A DNA stretch of 64,000 bases, taken from NCBI GenBank assembly GCA_033980235.1, contig CM067072.1:18851047-18915046 (forward strand), read 5' to 3'. Under the pieces are notes generated by a model, which was not told where the DNA came from, searched no databases, and worked only from the letters and a program-made list of their open reading frames with translations. Below are positions 12,037-24,700 of the stretch, piece after piece; position 1 is the stretch's first letter; each line of letters starts with the position of its first letter. The position numbers were made by a program, and so were the translations under genes. The DNA comes from Diadema setosum. Taxonomy: Eukaryota; Echinodermata; Echinoidea; Diadematoida; Diadematidae.

Positions 12037-12577
12037 CACCTACACTATTGATAATGCTGCCCTCACTGTTCCACCTTTAACAGGGTCAGAGGTCACCCTG
12101 ATCTTGTCAAAATTTGCAAAAAATACATGATTATTCAGGCAATAACTTGTTTGTTACTGGATTTTACTCAGACTTGCTAAAGTGGTGTATGGGTGGTCAT
12201 TCTACATGAAGGACACAACAGTTTGTGGTGACGGCGCCCTCAGTGTTCCAACTTGGAGGCATGTCACATTTCTTGTATATGCTCTATTAAAGCCACATTT
12301 CTCGTCGGACTTTATTCAAACTTGCTATGGAGGTTTATGGGGAGTTATGTTAGGTAACAAAAGTTTTCATTGCCAGCGCTCTCATTGTTCAAACTTTTAT
12401 AGGATGACATGTCATATTCCTTGTATGTGCTATTATACTAGCCTCATTTCTCATCGGATTTTATTGTATCCTGCGACAGTTGCCATATTATACAACATTC
12501 TTGCCTAAAAAGTAATCCAGATGGGGTATGGGAGACGGGTTCGGGGGATACATGTGCTCGATTGCGAGTGCTCTAGT

Positions 12578-12684
12578 TTTCATATGTGGAGAAAGGATTT
12601 GGATATCCATAATGATTTTTTTGAAAGCATTTTTATTGAAATCAGAAATGACCGTGGGAAGAATGATATTTTAGGGGTTATATA
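12578..12684 (+). pseudogene. LINE endonuclease fragment between two insertions
   Basis: The fragment reads FHMWRKDLDIHNDFFESIFI and then EIRNDRGKNDILGVIY. This is the middle of the LINE endonuclease domain ('RKDL..(F)E(S)(I/L)FIEI' and 'GVIY'). It continues the segment cut at 3469 and is cut again at the TA where the fold-back element entered. Confidence 0.7.
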
Positions 12685-13564
12685 CAGTATGTCCAAAAAA
12701 AAATTACAACGGGGCCTTCCGCAATGATATCTTTAAGAATAGTGAATCAATCTAAATACAAATTCAGGGTATGAAACTATAACTCATTGCCCACATCTTA
12801 CAGAAAACCCCATTCGCTTTGCTTCAGTGGTCAAAGAGAAATACGGAATTTTGTAGAGGATGTCGGGAATCTCTTCTGTCCAAGTTCTGTCTATTGTTCA
12901 CACACAAGATCATTGAAATGCTACACTCGGAAGAATCTGATTCATGACATGCTTTACAACAATCCACATTTCTCTGTGACTGCTTAACCAAATCGAATGG
13001 GGATTTCTGCAAAATAGAGCTAAAATGTTATATTTCAAGACACTGAAGTAGCATTTGAAAAATTTGGTCATATTGGGCATTATCAATGCGAAAATCTTAT
13101 TGTAATTTTTTTGGGGACATACTGCAGTAAGTCGCCCCAAAAATTACAATCAGATTTTCGAATTGATAACACCTATTATGATCAACCTGTGTACGTGCTA
13201 CTTGAGAGTCTTAAGGTATAACATCTTAGCTCTATTTTGCAGAAAACCCCATTCAATTTGGTTAAGCGGTCACAGAGAAATGTGGATTGTTGTAAAGCAT
13301 GTCATGAATCGGATTCTTCCAAGTTTAGCATTTCGATGATCTTGTGTGTGAACAATAGACAGAACTTGGACAGAAGAGATTCCCGATATCCTCTACAAAA
13401 TTCTGTATTTCTCTTTGACCACTGAAGCAAATCGAATGGGGTTTTCTGTAAGATGTGGGCAATGAGTTATAGTTTCATACCCTGAATTTTTACTAAGATT
13501 CATTCACTATTTTTAAAGATATCATTGCGGAAGGCCGCGTTGTAATTTTTTTGGGGACATACTG
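12685..13564. mobile_element. 880-bp fold-back element (Tc1/mariner-type ends, TA target)
   Basis: The two halves are near-complete inverted copies of each other, about 430 bp per arm, meeting near 13130. The ends are CAGTATGTCCAAAAAAAAAT and its inverse with CAGTATGTCC, flanked by TA on both sides (12683-12684, 13565-13566). Removing the element and one TA rejoins LINE codons for GVIY-RPP in frame. Opposite-strand ORFs of near-identical sequence here (e.g. 12824-13012 and 13237-13425) are a result of the palindrome, not genes. Confidence 0.85.
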
Positions 13565-13566
13565 TA

Positions 13567-14860
13567 TAGGCCACCTGACCAACCAGTGCAATATTTTTAT
13601 GAGTCTCTTCATTCAATTCTTAAGATTGTAATAATGAGACAAAAAAATGATTTATTTTTGTGGAGATTTTAATATCAATGTATTATCCATTTCTTCCTGT
13701 CAGTATGCGAATGAATTTTTAGATATGTTCATGTCATTCTCTATGTATCTGCTCATTCACCATCTAACACGTATGTTATGGGTCATCATTCATCTTTGTA
13801 TTGCCTCGCAACTTTCATCTATATTTGATGTTTTTGTGTCTAATGGTGTTTTTCCTTATAGGCTAAAAATTGTGAAGGCCGTTCCTGTACATAAGATTGG
13901 GAAAGTTGATGATTTAACAAACTATCTTCTGATTTCTGTATTGTCTTTGCTTTCTAATGTGAAATGTCTTTATGATAAATTATATGATTTTTTTGTCTTC
14001 GTGCAATATTCTGTCAGATAACCAATACGGTTTCAGGAAGGGCACTCCGCTTTGATGGTCCTTCTTGATTCCATTCATAAAGTTTCTTTAGCTTGAGATG
14101 ATAAAGAATATTTCATTGAATTATTTCTTGATTTAAGTAAAGCTTTTGATATGTTAGATCATTGAATTTTGTTGTGTAAATTATATGATTATGGAATATG
14201 CAGAAATTTATGGCATTTGTTTGAGAATTATCCTAATCGATATCAGTTTGTAAAGTCTGTTGGAAATCACTGTTCTTTCTACAAACCTATTTGTTGCTGA
14301 TGCCTCAAGGTTAAATATTGGGACCATTTTTATTTTTGATTTACATCAATGATATTTGTGATTCATCTCAGTTTTTAAGTTTTATACTTTTTGCCAATGA
14401 CACCAGCTTGTTCATGTCAAATAGTGGTTATAACTATTTTAATTGATTCATTTAATGAGGAATTGAGAAAATTGAATAAATGGTTGGTTGGTAATAGATT
14501 GGTTTTGAATAGTAAAAAAAAAATGAAATATGTTATTCAGTAATAAAAAGGTATATATTGATGGTATAACTATCAATTTCAATGATAACAATATTTCACA
14601 TGCTGTTTCTACAAAGTTTTTAGGTGTATATATTGATAATAAATTAGCATGGCCTGAACACGTCAATGCCGTCTGCAACCACGTAGCAAAATGTGTTGAT
14701 GTGCTCTATCGTCTTCTGTAAAGACATTTTCCAAAATTATTATTACAGAAAAAAAAAGCAATCCAATTAATTTCAAATGCCCCTTTTAATGCCCATACAT
14801 TGCCAATTTTCTGTGAATTACAATTATTGAACATATGAAATTAAGACATATGTGTGTTGA
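13567..14860 (+). pseudogene. LINE ORF2: end of endonuclease and reverse transcriptase, broken
   Basis: In order: RPPDQPVQYFYESLHSILKI, the endonuclease motif GDFNINVL, RT motif NQYGFRKGHSA, RT motif A as FLDLSKAFDMLDH followed by a stop, GPFLFLIYINDI, RT motif C as FANDT (the first catalytic Asp of the usual FADD box is Asn), then STKFLGVYIDNKLAW and LLQKKKAIQLIS. The region has stops and frame changes. It belongs to the CR1/Jockey group by motif order; the exact clade is unresolved. No 3' tail is identified. Confidence 0.75.
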
Positions 14861-15197
14861 ACCATGTTTCTGTACTTATGTTCCACAGGTTTGCTGCCTG
14901 TAGTTATGTTCGAAAAAGTTTAACATTGGAGTCAAAGGAAATTGGTGAAGTCAGCCATGTCATGTCCAGTTTTGCTGGCAAAAAAATGTCAGCCACGGTG
15001 TGATGCTACTTTGAACTGAATATTACGTGATGGTCAATCAACCAGTCAAATAGCTGCTTTGTGTTATATAAACTGTGATAATGTCAATGGTCATGTTGTT
15101 TCTAGATGGTTAAGTGGCAGACATGAACCCAAAGTTCTTTATTTCAGACAAATTCTTGACAGATACCGTCCATCCATCGTGGCCAAGAATGGCAAGC
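14861..15197 (+). other. Unidentified sequence with a 70-codon open frame lacking ATG
   Basis: A + strand frame from 15020 to a stop at 15230-15232 reads in part HVVSRWLSGRHEPKVLYFRQ and then ILDRYRPSIV. It has no start codon and no recognised domain. It could be another transposon remnant. It overlaps the start of the minus-strand LINE fragment. Confidence 0.3.
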
Positions 15198-15383
15198 CTA
15201 CCATCTCTTGTCTGCTTTACATTTGTACCTGAAAGTGTTAGCCTTGAAGAAGAAGGTTGACAATAATGCATCTTCAGATGACATTAACCATGACTCACAG
15301 ATGCACACAATGTTATAACTGTGCTCTAACACATAATCTTGGAATTCATCAGTTTTACTCCGTAGGGATTGGGCATTCAACAT
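15198..15383 (-). pseudogene. LINE endonuclease N-terminal fragment
   Basis: On the minus strand, LNAQSLRSKTDEFQDYVLEH followed by NIVCICESWL matches the first motifs of LINE apurinic endonucleases ('NA(R/Q)SL..K.(D/E)' and 'I.CI(C/T)E(T/S)WL'). Opposite orientation to, and separate from, the LINE copy ending at 14860. Confidence 0.6.
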
Positions 15384-15419
15384 GCTTGTTGACAGCTGTC
15401 TCTAGGTGGAGTCCTTAGG

Positions 15420-15570
15420 TTGAGGCTGGGGACTTGAGGTGCCCCAAACCTCCCCAAATTTGCTATGTTCTTCTTAGATAATAGTCTGCAAGAATGCATC
15501 AATAGTGAACTTGCGATACTCAGATGAACTGAGACCCCCTAGTCTCTTGTTAATGATATTGTGACTGCAA
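15420..15570 (+). mobile_element. 3' end fragment of the GAGACC-hairpin repeat family
   Basis: The sequence ctgcaagaatgcatcaatag leads to the hairpin-like GAGACCCCCTAGTCTC and then TTGTT. The same end occurs at about 34030-34125, 36840-36925, and 56815-56882. Confidence 0.5.
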
Positions 15571-15693
15571 CATAAGGTCATTTGTGTGATGAAACGGTCA
15601 TAGTAATATGTTACCATTAGAGTGACAATCCAGAATGTGTTTCTTTTGACTCTAATTTTGCTCAACATTGAATGTGTCTTTTTTCTGTTGCAG

Positions 15694-15760
15694 AGGCTTA
15701 TGGAGGATGATCTTTACTTGATGTCAGATGAAGAGATGGAAAGTGATGACAGTGATCAAG
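15694..15760 (+). CDS. GTF2F1: GTF2F1 exon a (first exon in window)
   Basis: The acceptor is a pyrimidine-rich tract ending in gttgcag and the donor is CAAG|gtaaag. The exon is 67 nt, starts in phase 0 and ends in phase 1. It encodes [20 protein letters not shown] plus DQ. This aligns with the human RAP74 segment 'LEDDLEMSSD' that follows the globular N-terminal domain. The preceding exon, expected to encode the end of the dimerisation region, was not found in 1-15693. Confidence 0.88.
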
Positions 15761-18700
15761 GTAAAGACAAAATCAACTGAATGTGTGTCGGGGGAGGGGT
15801 GCCATTTGCCAAACTTGTGAGACCTGCAAAGAATTTGTCACAATATACTGTGGTGTGATTGAGATCAAATTCAATGATCTTTAGATATTCATCTGTTATA
15901 CAGAGTATAGGTCGGAAGCGTCTTTTGCGCACATTGGCGAGACCGAAAGTACTGCATGTACTCAAGGGGCCTTCATCCAGCAAGCTTAAATTATATATGA
16001 AATTGTACATTTCCTCGGAACTCAGCGTAAGGATTATGTTTCCTGTTGTTTATTTTTTTCTTCAAGCATGTGTTGCTTTGTGCGAAGTTGTTTATCATGT
16101 AAAAAAAAACAAACCACACACACAAACAAACAAACACAGCTATAGATTGGTGCAATCTTGACATTTTGGTACTGGTATATGTTGTATTTTAATATCGTGT
16201 CATTTATGAACGCAGACTCTCCTTTCCTCTCCTCTCTTGTCCTTTGAGTTAACCTGTTGTTTTAGTTACTATTATGTCATTTTGCCGCATTTGACAGATG
16301 AGTTTCTGATCCCATTGCATGATTTGCCAACTGCAGCCCCCCAAAGAAGTTACGGATTTTACTTGCACTCTGTGTATATATGTTGTAAATACACTACTAG
16401 TGGAATTTGATTGGTGGAGCCAATCCACAGACGATCTTGACACGATCGCATGCAAACTATACATTTACAAATTTGAACATTTACTAAGAATCACATTCTT
16501 GATATCGTATTTCATTGGCAAAAAAACCCAAACAAACTAATTCCCTCACACACATTGCCAGGTTATCAGTATCAATTGAAACATGATATGTAGTCCTCCA
16601 TGTACAAATGAATGTCTTTATGTTATGCTTTTTTCATGCCTACTGATGTAACAAGGTATCGGCTACAACAAGGAAAACGACTCAGTCCCACCTCTTTCTC
16701 GTATCGAGTTTCCCCTGTATCAGATTGCTTAAAGTACAACTTTTTTAACTGAATGAAAATGCATGCAAATTCATATGCAACGACAAGCGCAACACACTTA
16801 GACTTTTACATCATTGGAATTAACAAACTGATGTCATCAGTTGAGTAGCTGAATTCTAGATGAATTCCAAGGCCAGGAATGAGGGAAAATCAACACATTT
16901 TGCAAACTTTCAAAAATAATATGTTTAGATGTTAGACTGAGAAAAACCCCACAAATTTGTATTCGGTATACAGTGAAACCCTGTTATAACGAGTTCGGTT
17001 ATAACGAGGAACCGCTTATAACGAGGTGATCGCGTCGGTCCCGTTTTCCTTTGCATGTAAACCTATGGCAGAACGAATCGGTTATAACGAGTTCGGTTAT
17101 AACGAGGAACCGCTTATAACGAGGTGATCGCGTCGGTCCCGTTTTCCTTTGCGTGTAAACCTATGGCAGAATGAATCGGTTATAACGAGTTCGGTTATAA
17201 CGAGATTCCGGTTATAGTGAGGACAATTTCGGTGCATCATGATAAAGAAAAACATAAGCAATTTGATCGGATATAACGAGGTTCCATTTCTTGACTAAAT
17301 TGCCGCTTTCAAACACGCGACAAACAAAACCCTGAAAACCGAAATCACGCTATCCACATCTTTTTCCGTTTTGCAGAGAACCGTTCCTTCCATGTTTTCT
17401 TCTAAATCACGCGATAAGACACAGGAATGTCTTCCGATGTTCCTACTAAATCATTAAACATAATCATTCGATTTTCTTTTCCACGAGATACGCGTGCGTG
17501 ATTTTAGGGCAGACCACACCGGCTGCAACGAGAAATAAAAAAGATAGCGCATTCAAAAACTTTTCATGTAGCGACACTTGTGGCCAAAAATGGACAATTG
17601 GAATGCGTGTGCAACTCATTATTATATCCTTGCCATATTTAGTTCCGACTTCCAGTTCTTTTGCTGCTTAGCAAATATGAGTGTGGATGATTAAAGCCGA
17701 AATGATTAATGAAATAATCGCGATCCCGTCGGGTGACAGTATAGCGTAAAAATAGTTGAATAACGCATGTTAACCTCCTTAATCGGTGTTCAGAAAAAGA
17801 AACAAATGCATACTATTTATTAATTTGAATAGATCTGGATTTGTTCATTATCATTCACAAATGATAATTTAAATATGTGTGTGTATGATTAAAGCCGAAA
17901 TAATTAATGAAATCATCGCGATCTCGTCGGGTGACAGTAGCGTAAAAATAGTTGAATAACGCATGTTAACCTACTTAATCGGTGTTCAGAAAAAGAAACA
18001 AACGCATTTATTAATTTGAATAGATCTGGATTTGTTCATTATCATTTAACAAATGATAATTTAAATATGAGTGTGTATGCTTAAAGCCGAAATAATTAAT
18101 GAAATCATCGCGATCTCGCCGGGTGACAGTAGCGTAAAAATAGTTGAATAACGCATATTAACCTACGTAATCGGTGTTTGGAAAAAGAAACAAACGCATT
18201 TAACAGGTCAAGGATGTACAAAACGCGAAGAGATTTTCGAAAGAAAGTAAAGAACGCATTTTTAATCCCGTCGGACGCAACGATCATACATTGTTTAAAA
18301 TTACAGCCGAAATGATTCATGAAATTATCGAATTCCCGCTGGGCTCCAACAGCGTAAAATACCTCTCAAGTTAACGGTCAATAATGCATGTATGTAACTC
18401 TGAAATTATCGCGATCTCGCCAGGTGACAGTAGCGTAAAAAATAGTTGAATAAGCATGTTAACCTAGAAACAAACGTATTTATTAGTTTAAATAGATCTG
18501 GGTTTGTTCATTATCACAATTTTAACACTACATTTCACAATGAAGATTTTTCTTTCTTTCAGAATGGTCTATGAGGTACAGATTTGCGTAAAAAGGATCA
18601 CAACGTAACCTTCCACATTCAATCCTGTCGCATATTTTTCAAGAACGGATGTACAAAATGCGAAGAAATTTTCGGAAGAAAATAAAGAACGCATTTTTAA

Positions 18701-21700
18701 TCCCTTCGAGCGCAACGATCATAAGATTATATTGTACAAGATTACAGCAGAAATGATTCATGAAATCATCGCATTCCCGCTGGGCACCAACAGTGTAAAA
18801 ATACCTCGCAAGTTATGGTAAACAACGCCTGTATTTCACTCTATTTGCGCTGGTGTTAGGAAAAATTAACAAACAAGAATTACAATAAAGAATTATCTCA
18901 TTTCAACATCTACTTTTTCGTCTAATTCACAAATAATTTCCCTTTATTATCTCAATACTAATGATCCATAATTGTGTAATAACAATGCAAAGGATGGGTA
19001 TATTCCGATGTCGTGCTTATGTTTTTCTTTGTTTTTGATGCGTACGGTTATAACGAGGTACCGGTTATAACGAGGTAATATCGCCGGTCCCACGGACCTC
19101 GTTATAACGGGGTTTCACTGTAACTACTTCTTGCTATAGTCAAGACTCAACAAAATTGGCATGGTAAAAAGTCAGTGCATAGGATGTTAAAGTTGACTAG
19201 CTGCAGCTGCTCCTTTTCATTGGACTATTTTGTCATGTCTGAATACTTGAAACCCGTGTATGCTAGAATGTTGATAATTTTCAAATTGATAAAGGCTAAG
19301 GAATGAAAAATGGACATCAAATTCTCAGAAGACACTCTAAAACAGCAAGAAGTAATATATTTTATCTAAATTGGCTAAAGCAGTCATTGAGTTAATTTTT
19401 GTTGTTTTTTTTTTTTTGCGTAAGATAATGATATGATGAATATGTGGTCACCTAAAGCTTCTTTTGTATAGTTCACTCATTGTGCCCAAACATTTCCCTG
19501 ACTTTGGCTAAGGTCATGTGAAGTGTGATTGCACTGTATACCACAAAAGTGAGTTCAGTTGGTCTTTCAGTCAGTTGCATGAAAAAAATCTTGTTACACG
19601 TAGTGGCCTGTAATGTAGATGTACAAGACCATCCTACCAGTATGAAATGTAGGGCACTTCTTGTCAATATCAAAGCTGAGTTTGTTTAGACTTGATTTTT
19701 GAAGGTCACTATAAATTGCTTGTAATTTCATTTATTCTACCACACTTGCAGTATGATCTGGTACATAACAGCCACATCCTGTGAGTCAAGTGCATGAACA
19801 CATTTTGTTTCTTTCCAATATCACAGGCAAGGCTAAATCAAAGAAGGGGAAAGGTCATGGTACTAAGCAGAAGGGGAAAGGTCATGGTACTAAGCAGAAT
19901 GAGAAGGTGCGACGTCCAAAGAAGAAAGCCTCTGACAGTGAGGCAGAGGAGGAGAGTGATGAAGGAGACTTTGATGGTAGAGAGTTTGACTACATCTCTG
20001 AGCAGTCCAGGTATGTGAAGGAAGGAATGCCAACATGTAGGTATTATGTGTTCATTGATGTTGTGTATGTCGTATGATCAAAATGTCCTGTAATACTACA
20101 ATTCTCAGTAACGAGCTGACATTTGAGTTGCATATTCAAGTCAAATCTAGCCCGGAAAGAATTGTTTTGGATCAACACTGTCAACTTCAATTATATCATG
20201 CAGCTCTCACTGTGTACGTACATAGTAGATCTCTGACCAGATTGAGATGGTTCACATGTGTAAATATGGTATTGAGGTAAACCTTTCTGATAATGGGAAC
20301 CAAGCTTGTCTGAGCAGGGTGACTTTTCACTTTTACTCACAAGGGCCCAAGATTATGCATGGTTGCACACCTTCTGCAGAGTGTTTTTATTTCCATTATG
20401 CTTTAAAATCATGATCAGCAAAGATGAACTTCATTTAGAATAAAGTGTTCTTCTACCATGTACTTGCCATAAAGGGATTTTTAAGATTTAAGAGGACCTT
20501 GCTTCACCAAACATACTAGTTTAACAGTTTTTGCCATAGATAATGGTAAAAGTGTCTGATATGTCTATATGTGTCTGAGAAGCGTTATTCAATATTGTAT
20601 GGGTTATTGTCCCCGCCGAACGAGTTCGAGCAGGGGACTATGAAACGGGCTCCGTACGTGTGTGTGTCCGTCCGTGCGTCCGTCCGTGCGTCCGTCCGTG
20701 CGTCTGTGTGTGCGTCCGTGTGTGATCAAAATGTTCAAAATGCTACTCCTTCGCCATTTCTAACCCGATTTTGATTCTGTTTGCTTTATATGATAGCACT
20801 ACATGGGAGCTTTGATACTCTTATACAGAATTTCAGTTGTGACCTTTGACCTTGACCTTTGACCTATATTGTACATTTTGCTTCAAAATGCTACTCCTTC
20901 GCCATTTCTAACCCGATTTTGATTCCGTTTGCTTTATATGATGGCACTAGGTGAGGGCTTCAAAACTTCTACACAGAACTTTGACCTTTGACTTCTTTGA
21001 CCTTTGACCTTGATTTTTGACCTATATTGTACATTGCCTACAAAATGCTACTCCTTCGCCATTTCTAACCCGATTTTGATTCCGTTTGCTTAATGTGATG
21101 GCACTAGGTGAGGGCTTCAAAACTTCTACACAGAATTTTGACCTTTGACTTCTTTGACCTTTGACCTTGATTTTTGACCTATATTGTACATTTTGCTACA
21201 AAATGCTACTCCTTCGCCACTTGTAACCCGATTTCAATTCCGTTTGCTTTAAGTGATGGCACTAGGTAAGGGCTTCAAAACTTCTACACAGAATTTTGAC
21301 CTTTGACTTCTTTGACCTTTGACCTTGATTTTTGACCTGTATTGTACATTTTGCTACCAAATGCTACTCCTTCGCCATTTCTAACCCGATTTCGATTCCG
21401 TTTGCTTTATGTGATGGCACTAGGTGAGGGCTTCAAAACTTCTACACAGAATTTTGACCTTTGACTTCTTTGACCTTTGACCTTGATTTTTTTTACCTAT
21501 ATTGTACATTGGCTACAAAATGCTACTCCTTCGCCATTTCTAACCCGATTTCGATTCCGTTTGCTCTATGTGATGGCACTAGGTGAGGGCTTCAAAACTT
21601 CTACACAGAATTTTGACCTTTGACTTCTTTGACCTTTGACCTTCATCTTTTTACCTATATTGTACATTTTGCTACTAAATGCTACTTCCGGCGGGGACAT

Positions 21701-24700
21701 ATATTACGCACCGCGTAATTTCTACTTTTCCTTGTTCAAATGTTACATTGTAATTGAATATTGTAAGGCATAATTACATGATACAGCTGCAGAAGATCAT
21801 GTTCTCCTATGTGCAGGACATCCTTGGGATTTTCTCCTTTCTGGGTGAATTTTTTTCATGTAAACAAAGGGCAAACAATACTCACTGTTAGAACATGTAA
21901 AGTTGCAAAGTGGTGAACAAGTATGGTGAACAAGTATGGTGAACATGTGTAGGAGTATGTGATATAAGAGAGTAGTAAAAATTAAGTACATAAATATGGG
22001 TATACTCTGTGCCTGAGGTGCAAAAACACTGCTGTGAAGTGCTAATTCCTTATGGAAAGCTTGCTCTGTGCTTGTTGCTGATGCTGAAAAAAAAATGGCT
22101 ACCATGGAAAATTCAAGTTAAAAGTATGCATTACTCTCAAATTACTTTGAATAACCAGAAATTATGATTTTTGTTGTCAGCAATATACAGTGTTCTGACC
22201 TCATGATCTTTGGGGAGATTGCATTTGTAGCTTTGCAACCTTCCTCAACAGCCTTTCAAACCATTGAGATTGATTATTTGATATCCTCAGTCTCTCATGC
22301 CATGCATCACATACAGCAGTGTTATTATTCAAATGTCGTTCAGGGGCCTGTTTCATAAAACTTGTCACATTTCTATGACAAATTTGCTCTCAGCCAATCA
22401 GATGCAAGGATTTCTGTAGCTTGTCACATCTATGACAATTTGTCCAGGGCCCCTGGTCTTATGCAGCCTTGATAACATGCAGATGTGGTGTTAACATTTA
22501 ACAGAACATACTACTGTATACGCCATATATTTCGCGAGTGTAAATTTTCGCGAATCGGGAATTCCCGACGATTTCGAGAGTGGTTAAATGCGCGATTGTG
22601 GAGTCCTGCGCTGAACGGAGAAATGTAGACGCGTACACAGTCAATATTTTCACGTGTTTTTAATTTCGCGAATAACATCTGACTCGCAAAATTTGCGAAA
22701 ATAAAAACCTCGCGAAATATTTGGCGATACAGTAAACGTCTTTGTGAATGTTACAAGATACTGAAACAGCTTTTATATGATGGCATGATTTTTGTGAAAT
22801 AGTCAGTGGCAGTTCCTATTAGTTGACTTTGTAGGAGAGTATTTCATTATACCCCCGCCACACGTAGTGTGAAGGGGGTATATAGGAATCACTGCGATGT
22901 TGGTCGGGCGGGCGGTCGGTCGGTCGGTCTGTTGCAAAATCTTGCGTCGCGAACTCCTTCTACAGTTATGAAGCAATTTAAATGAATCTTAGGGTAAATG
23001 ATGATATTGAGGTATACACATGTAGATGTGCAAGACATGTTTTTTTTTTTGTGTTTGTCGGACAATGCGTTGCCACGGTAACCATAATTTTACCAAAACC
23101 TTGTGGGTTGCATAACTTCCATAGTATTTAAGCAGTCAATTTCAAAATTGGTATCTATGATGATCTATAGGTGTAGTTATGCAAGACACTCTTTGTGTTT
23201 GTACTTGACAAAGCATTGCCATGGTAACCGCATGTTTTCTTCGAAATCTTGTGGAGTGAACAACTTCCACAGTTTTGAAGCAATTGAAATCAAATTTGGT
23301 TGTTGTTGTTGTTGTTCATTTTCCATCTGTGAAGATGGCTGGATAGCCCATATTCAGCTACAATAAGCTGGTCTTCCATGGGGTCCAGTTGGATGTGGGG
23401 TGGGACCACTTCACCGGGTTAGACACCCTGCACTTTGCGATGAATGAATGAAGCGGGATCTTTTTCGTTCATGAGCTGTGACTCTCTCATACACGGGACC
23501 TCCATTTTATGTCCTGTCCGAGGGACAGAGTGTTTTGCCTCTTGCTAGAGGGGACAGTATGTTTACACACAACATTGCTCAGTCCAGACTCGGGTTCGAA
23601 CCCGGGCCGCGTTATCGTGAGGCAGACGCGCTACCGACTGAGCCAACTCACCGCATTATGTAGGCATTATGGCCTTGAGGCATAGATGAGCAACACATAA
23701 TTTTTGTGTTTGTCGGACAAAGCGTTGCCATGGTAACCATAATTTTACCAAAACTTTGTGGATTGAATAACTTCCACATCATTCAAGCAATTAAGGTCAA
23801 ATTTAGTATGTATGATGATCGGGAGGTGTAGTTATGCAAGACACCAATGTGTTAATATAAGAAAAATGTGTTGCCATGGTAACCACTCATTTTTGTATCA
23901 TATTGAACCATTTAATCTATGAAGGTGAAATTTGGTGTGTACATGTAGGATGCTCTTTAAGTGTAGTTTTGCAAAATGTCCTATTTGTATTTGTATCGGA
24001 CAGTGCGTTGCCATGGTAACCGCATTTTTAAAAAAAAATCCTGTGGAGTGAACTTCTTCCACAGTTTTCAAGCAATTGAAACCAAATTTGGACGGGCATT
24101 ATGGCCCTGAGGTATAGATGTGCAACACATAATTTTTGTGTTTGTCACACAAACCGTTGCCATAGTAACCACAATTTTACCAAAACCCTGCAGATCGAAC
24201 AACTTTTCCATCATTCAAGCAATTGAAGTCAAATTTAGTATGTATCATGATCTAGAAGTGTAGTTTTGCAAGACACCAATGTGTTAATTTAAAGGGGAAG
24301 GCTAGTAACTGATCAGTGGGAATCAGTGGAAATGCTGGGAGATGATTGTTCCAATCCTTATGGGATTCATTCAAGAGTTCATTATATATCTATTGTTGTG
24401 TGAAAATGATTTGCTTCAGAATGGTCTCATATTCAAGTAGTGTGCAGTTTAATGCTTCCAGGTTAGCGTCCCTGGTCAGTGACGGAGCATTAATCTGCAC
24501 ATTACTTGAATATGAGACCGTTCTGAAGCAAATCATTTTCACACAACAATAGATATACAATGAACTCTTGAATGAATCCCATAAGGATTGGAACAATCAT
24601 CTCCCAGCATTTCCACTAATACGCACTGATCAGTTACTAGCCTTCCCCTTTAAGGAAAATGTGTTGCCATGGTAACCACTCATTTTTGTATCAAAATAAA

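Larger units (their letters stand above)
3470..12577 (+). mobile_element. Helentron-like element H1 with ~475-bp core repeats, itself carrying a 7.3-kb array
   Basis: The 5' end GTATCCCCCGAAC (3470-3482) has its inverse at 12539-12551. The latter is followed by a short hairpin (gctcg-attg-cgagt) and the terminus CTAGTT, the asymmetric-TIR, hairpin and CTAG pattern described for Helentrons and their non-autonomous derivatives. The core consists of direct repeats at 11082-11556, 11557-12036 and a degenerate third (12037 to about 12480), plus a partial copy at 3590-3783. Removing it within the T-run ambiguity rejoins the LINE reading frame. Confidence 0.65.
1525..14860 (+). mobile_element. Decayed CR1/Jockey-group LINE copy, split by nested insertions
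   Basis: One LINE copy can be followed in order through its surviving pieces: ORF1 remnant (1525-1943, 2782-2890), ORF2 N-terminus and start of the endonuclease (about 3095-3469), more endonuclease (12578-12684), and the rest of endonuclease plus reverse transcriptase (13567-14860). Endonuclease text stops at GGGVGIFTGEL and resumes with RKDLDIHNDFFESIFIEI, then continues as GVIY followed by RPPDQP across another insertion. The consecutive family motifs without gap or overlap are the main argument that this is one copy. Stops and frameshifts are frequent, so it is inactive. Confidence 0.75.

Noticed and set aside
1..15693. Upstream GTF2F1 exons (N-terminal RAP30-binding domain)
   Set aside because: No frame resembling the conserved N-terminal segment with splice sites was found; these exons are probably outside the window.
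23590..23655. Functional tRNA gene on the minus strand
   Set aside because: A body and a (CAA)n tail follow box B, and the element sits inside a repeat; it is a tRNA-derived SINE.
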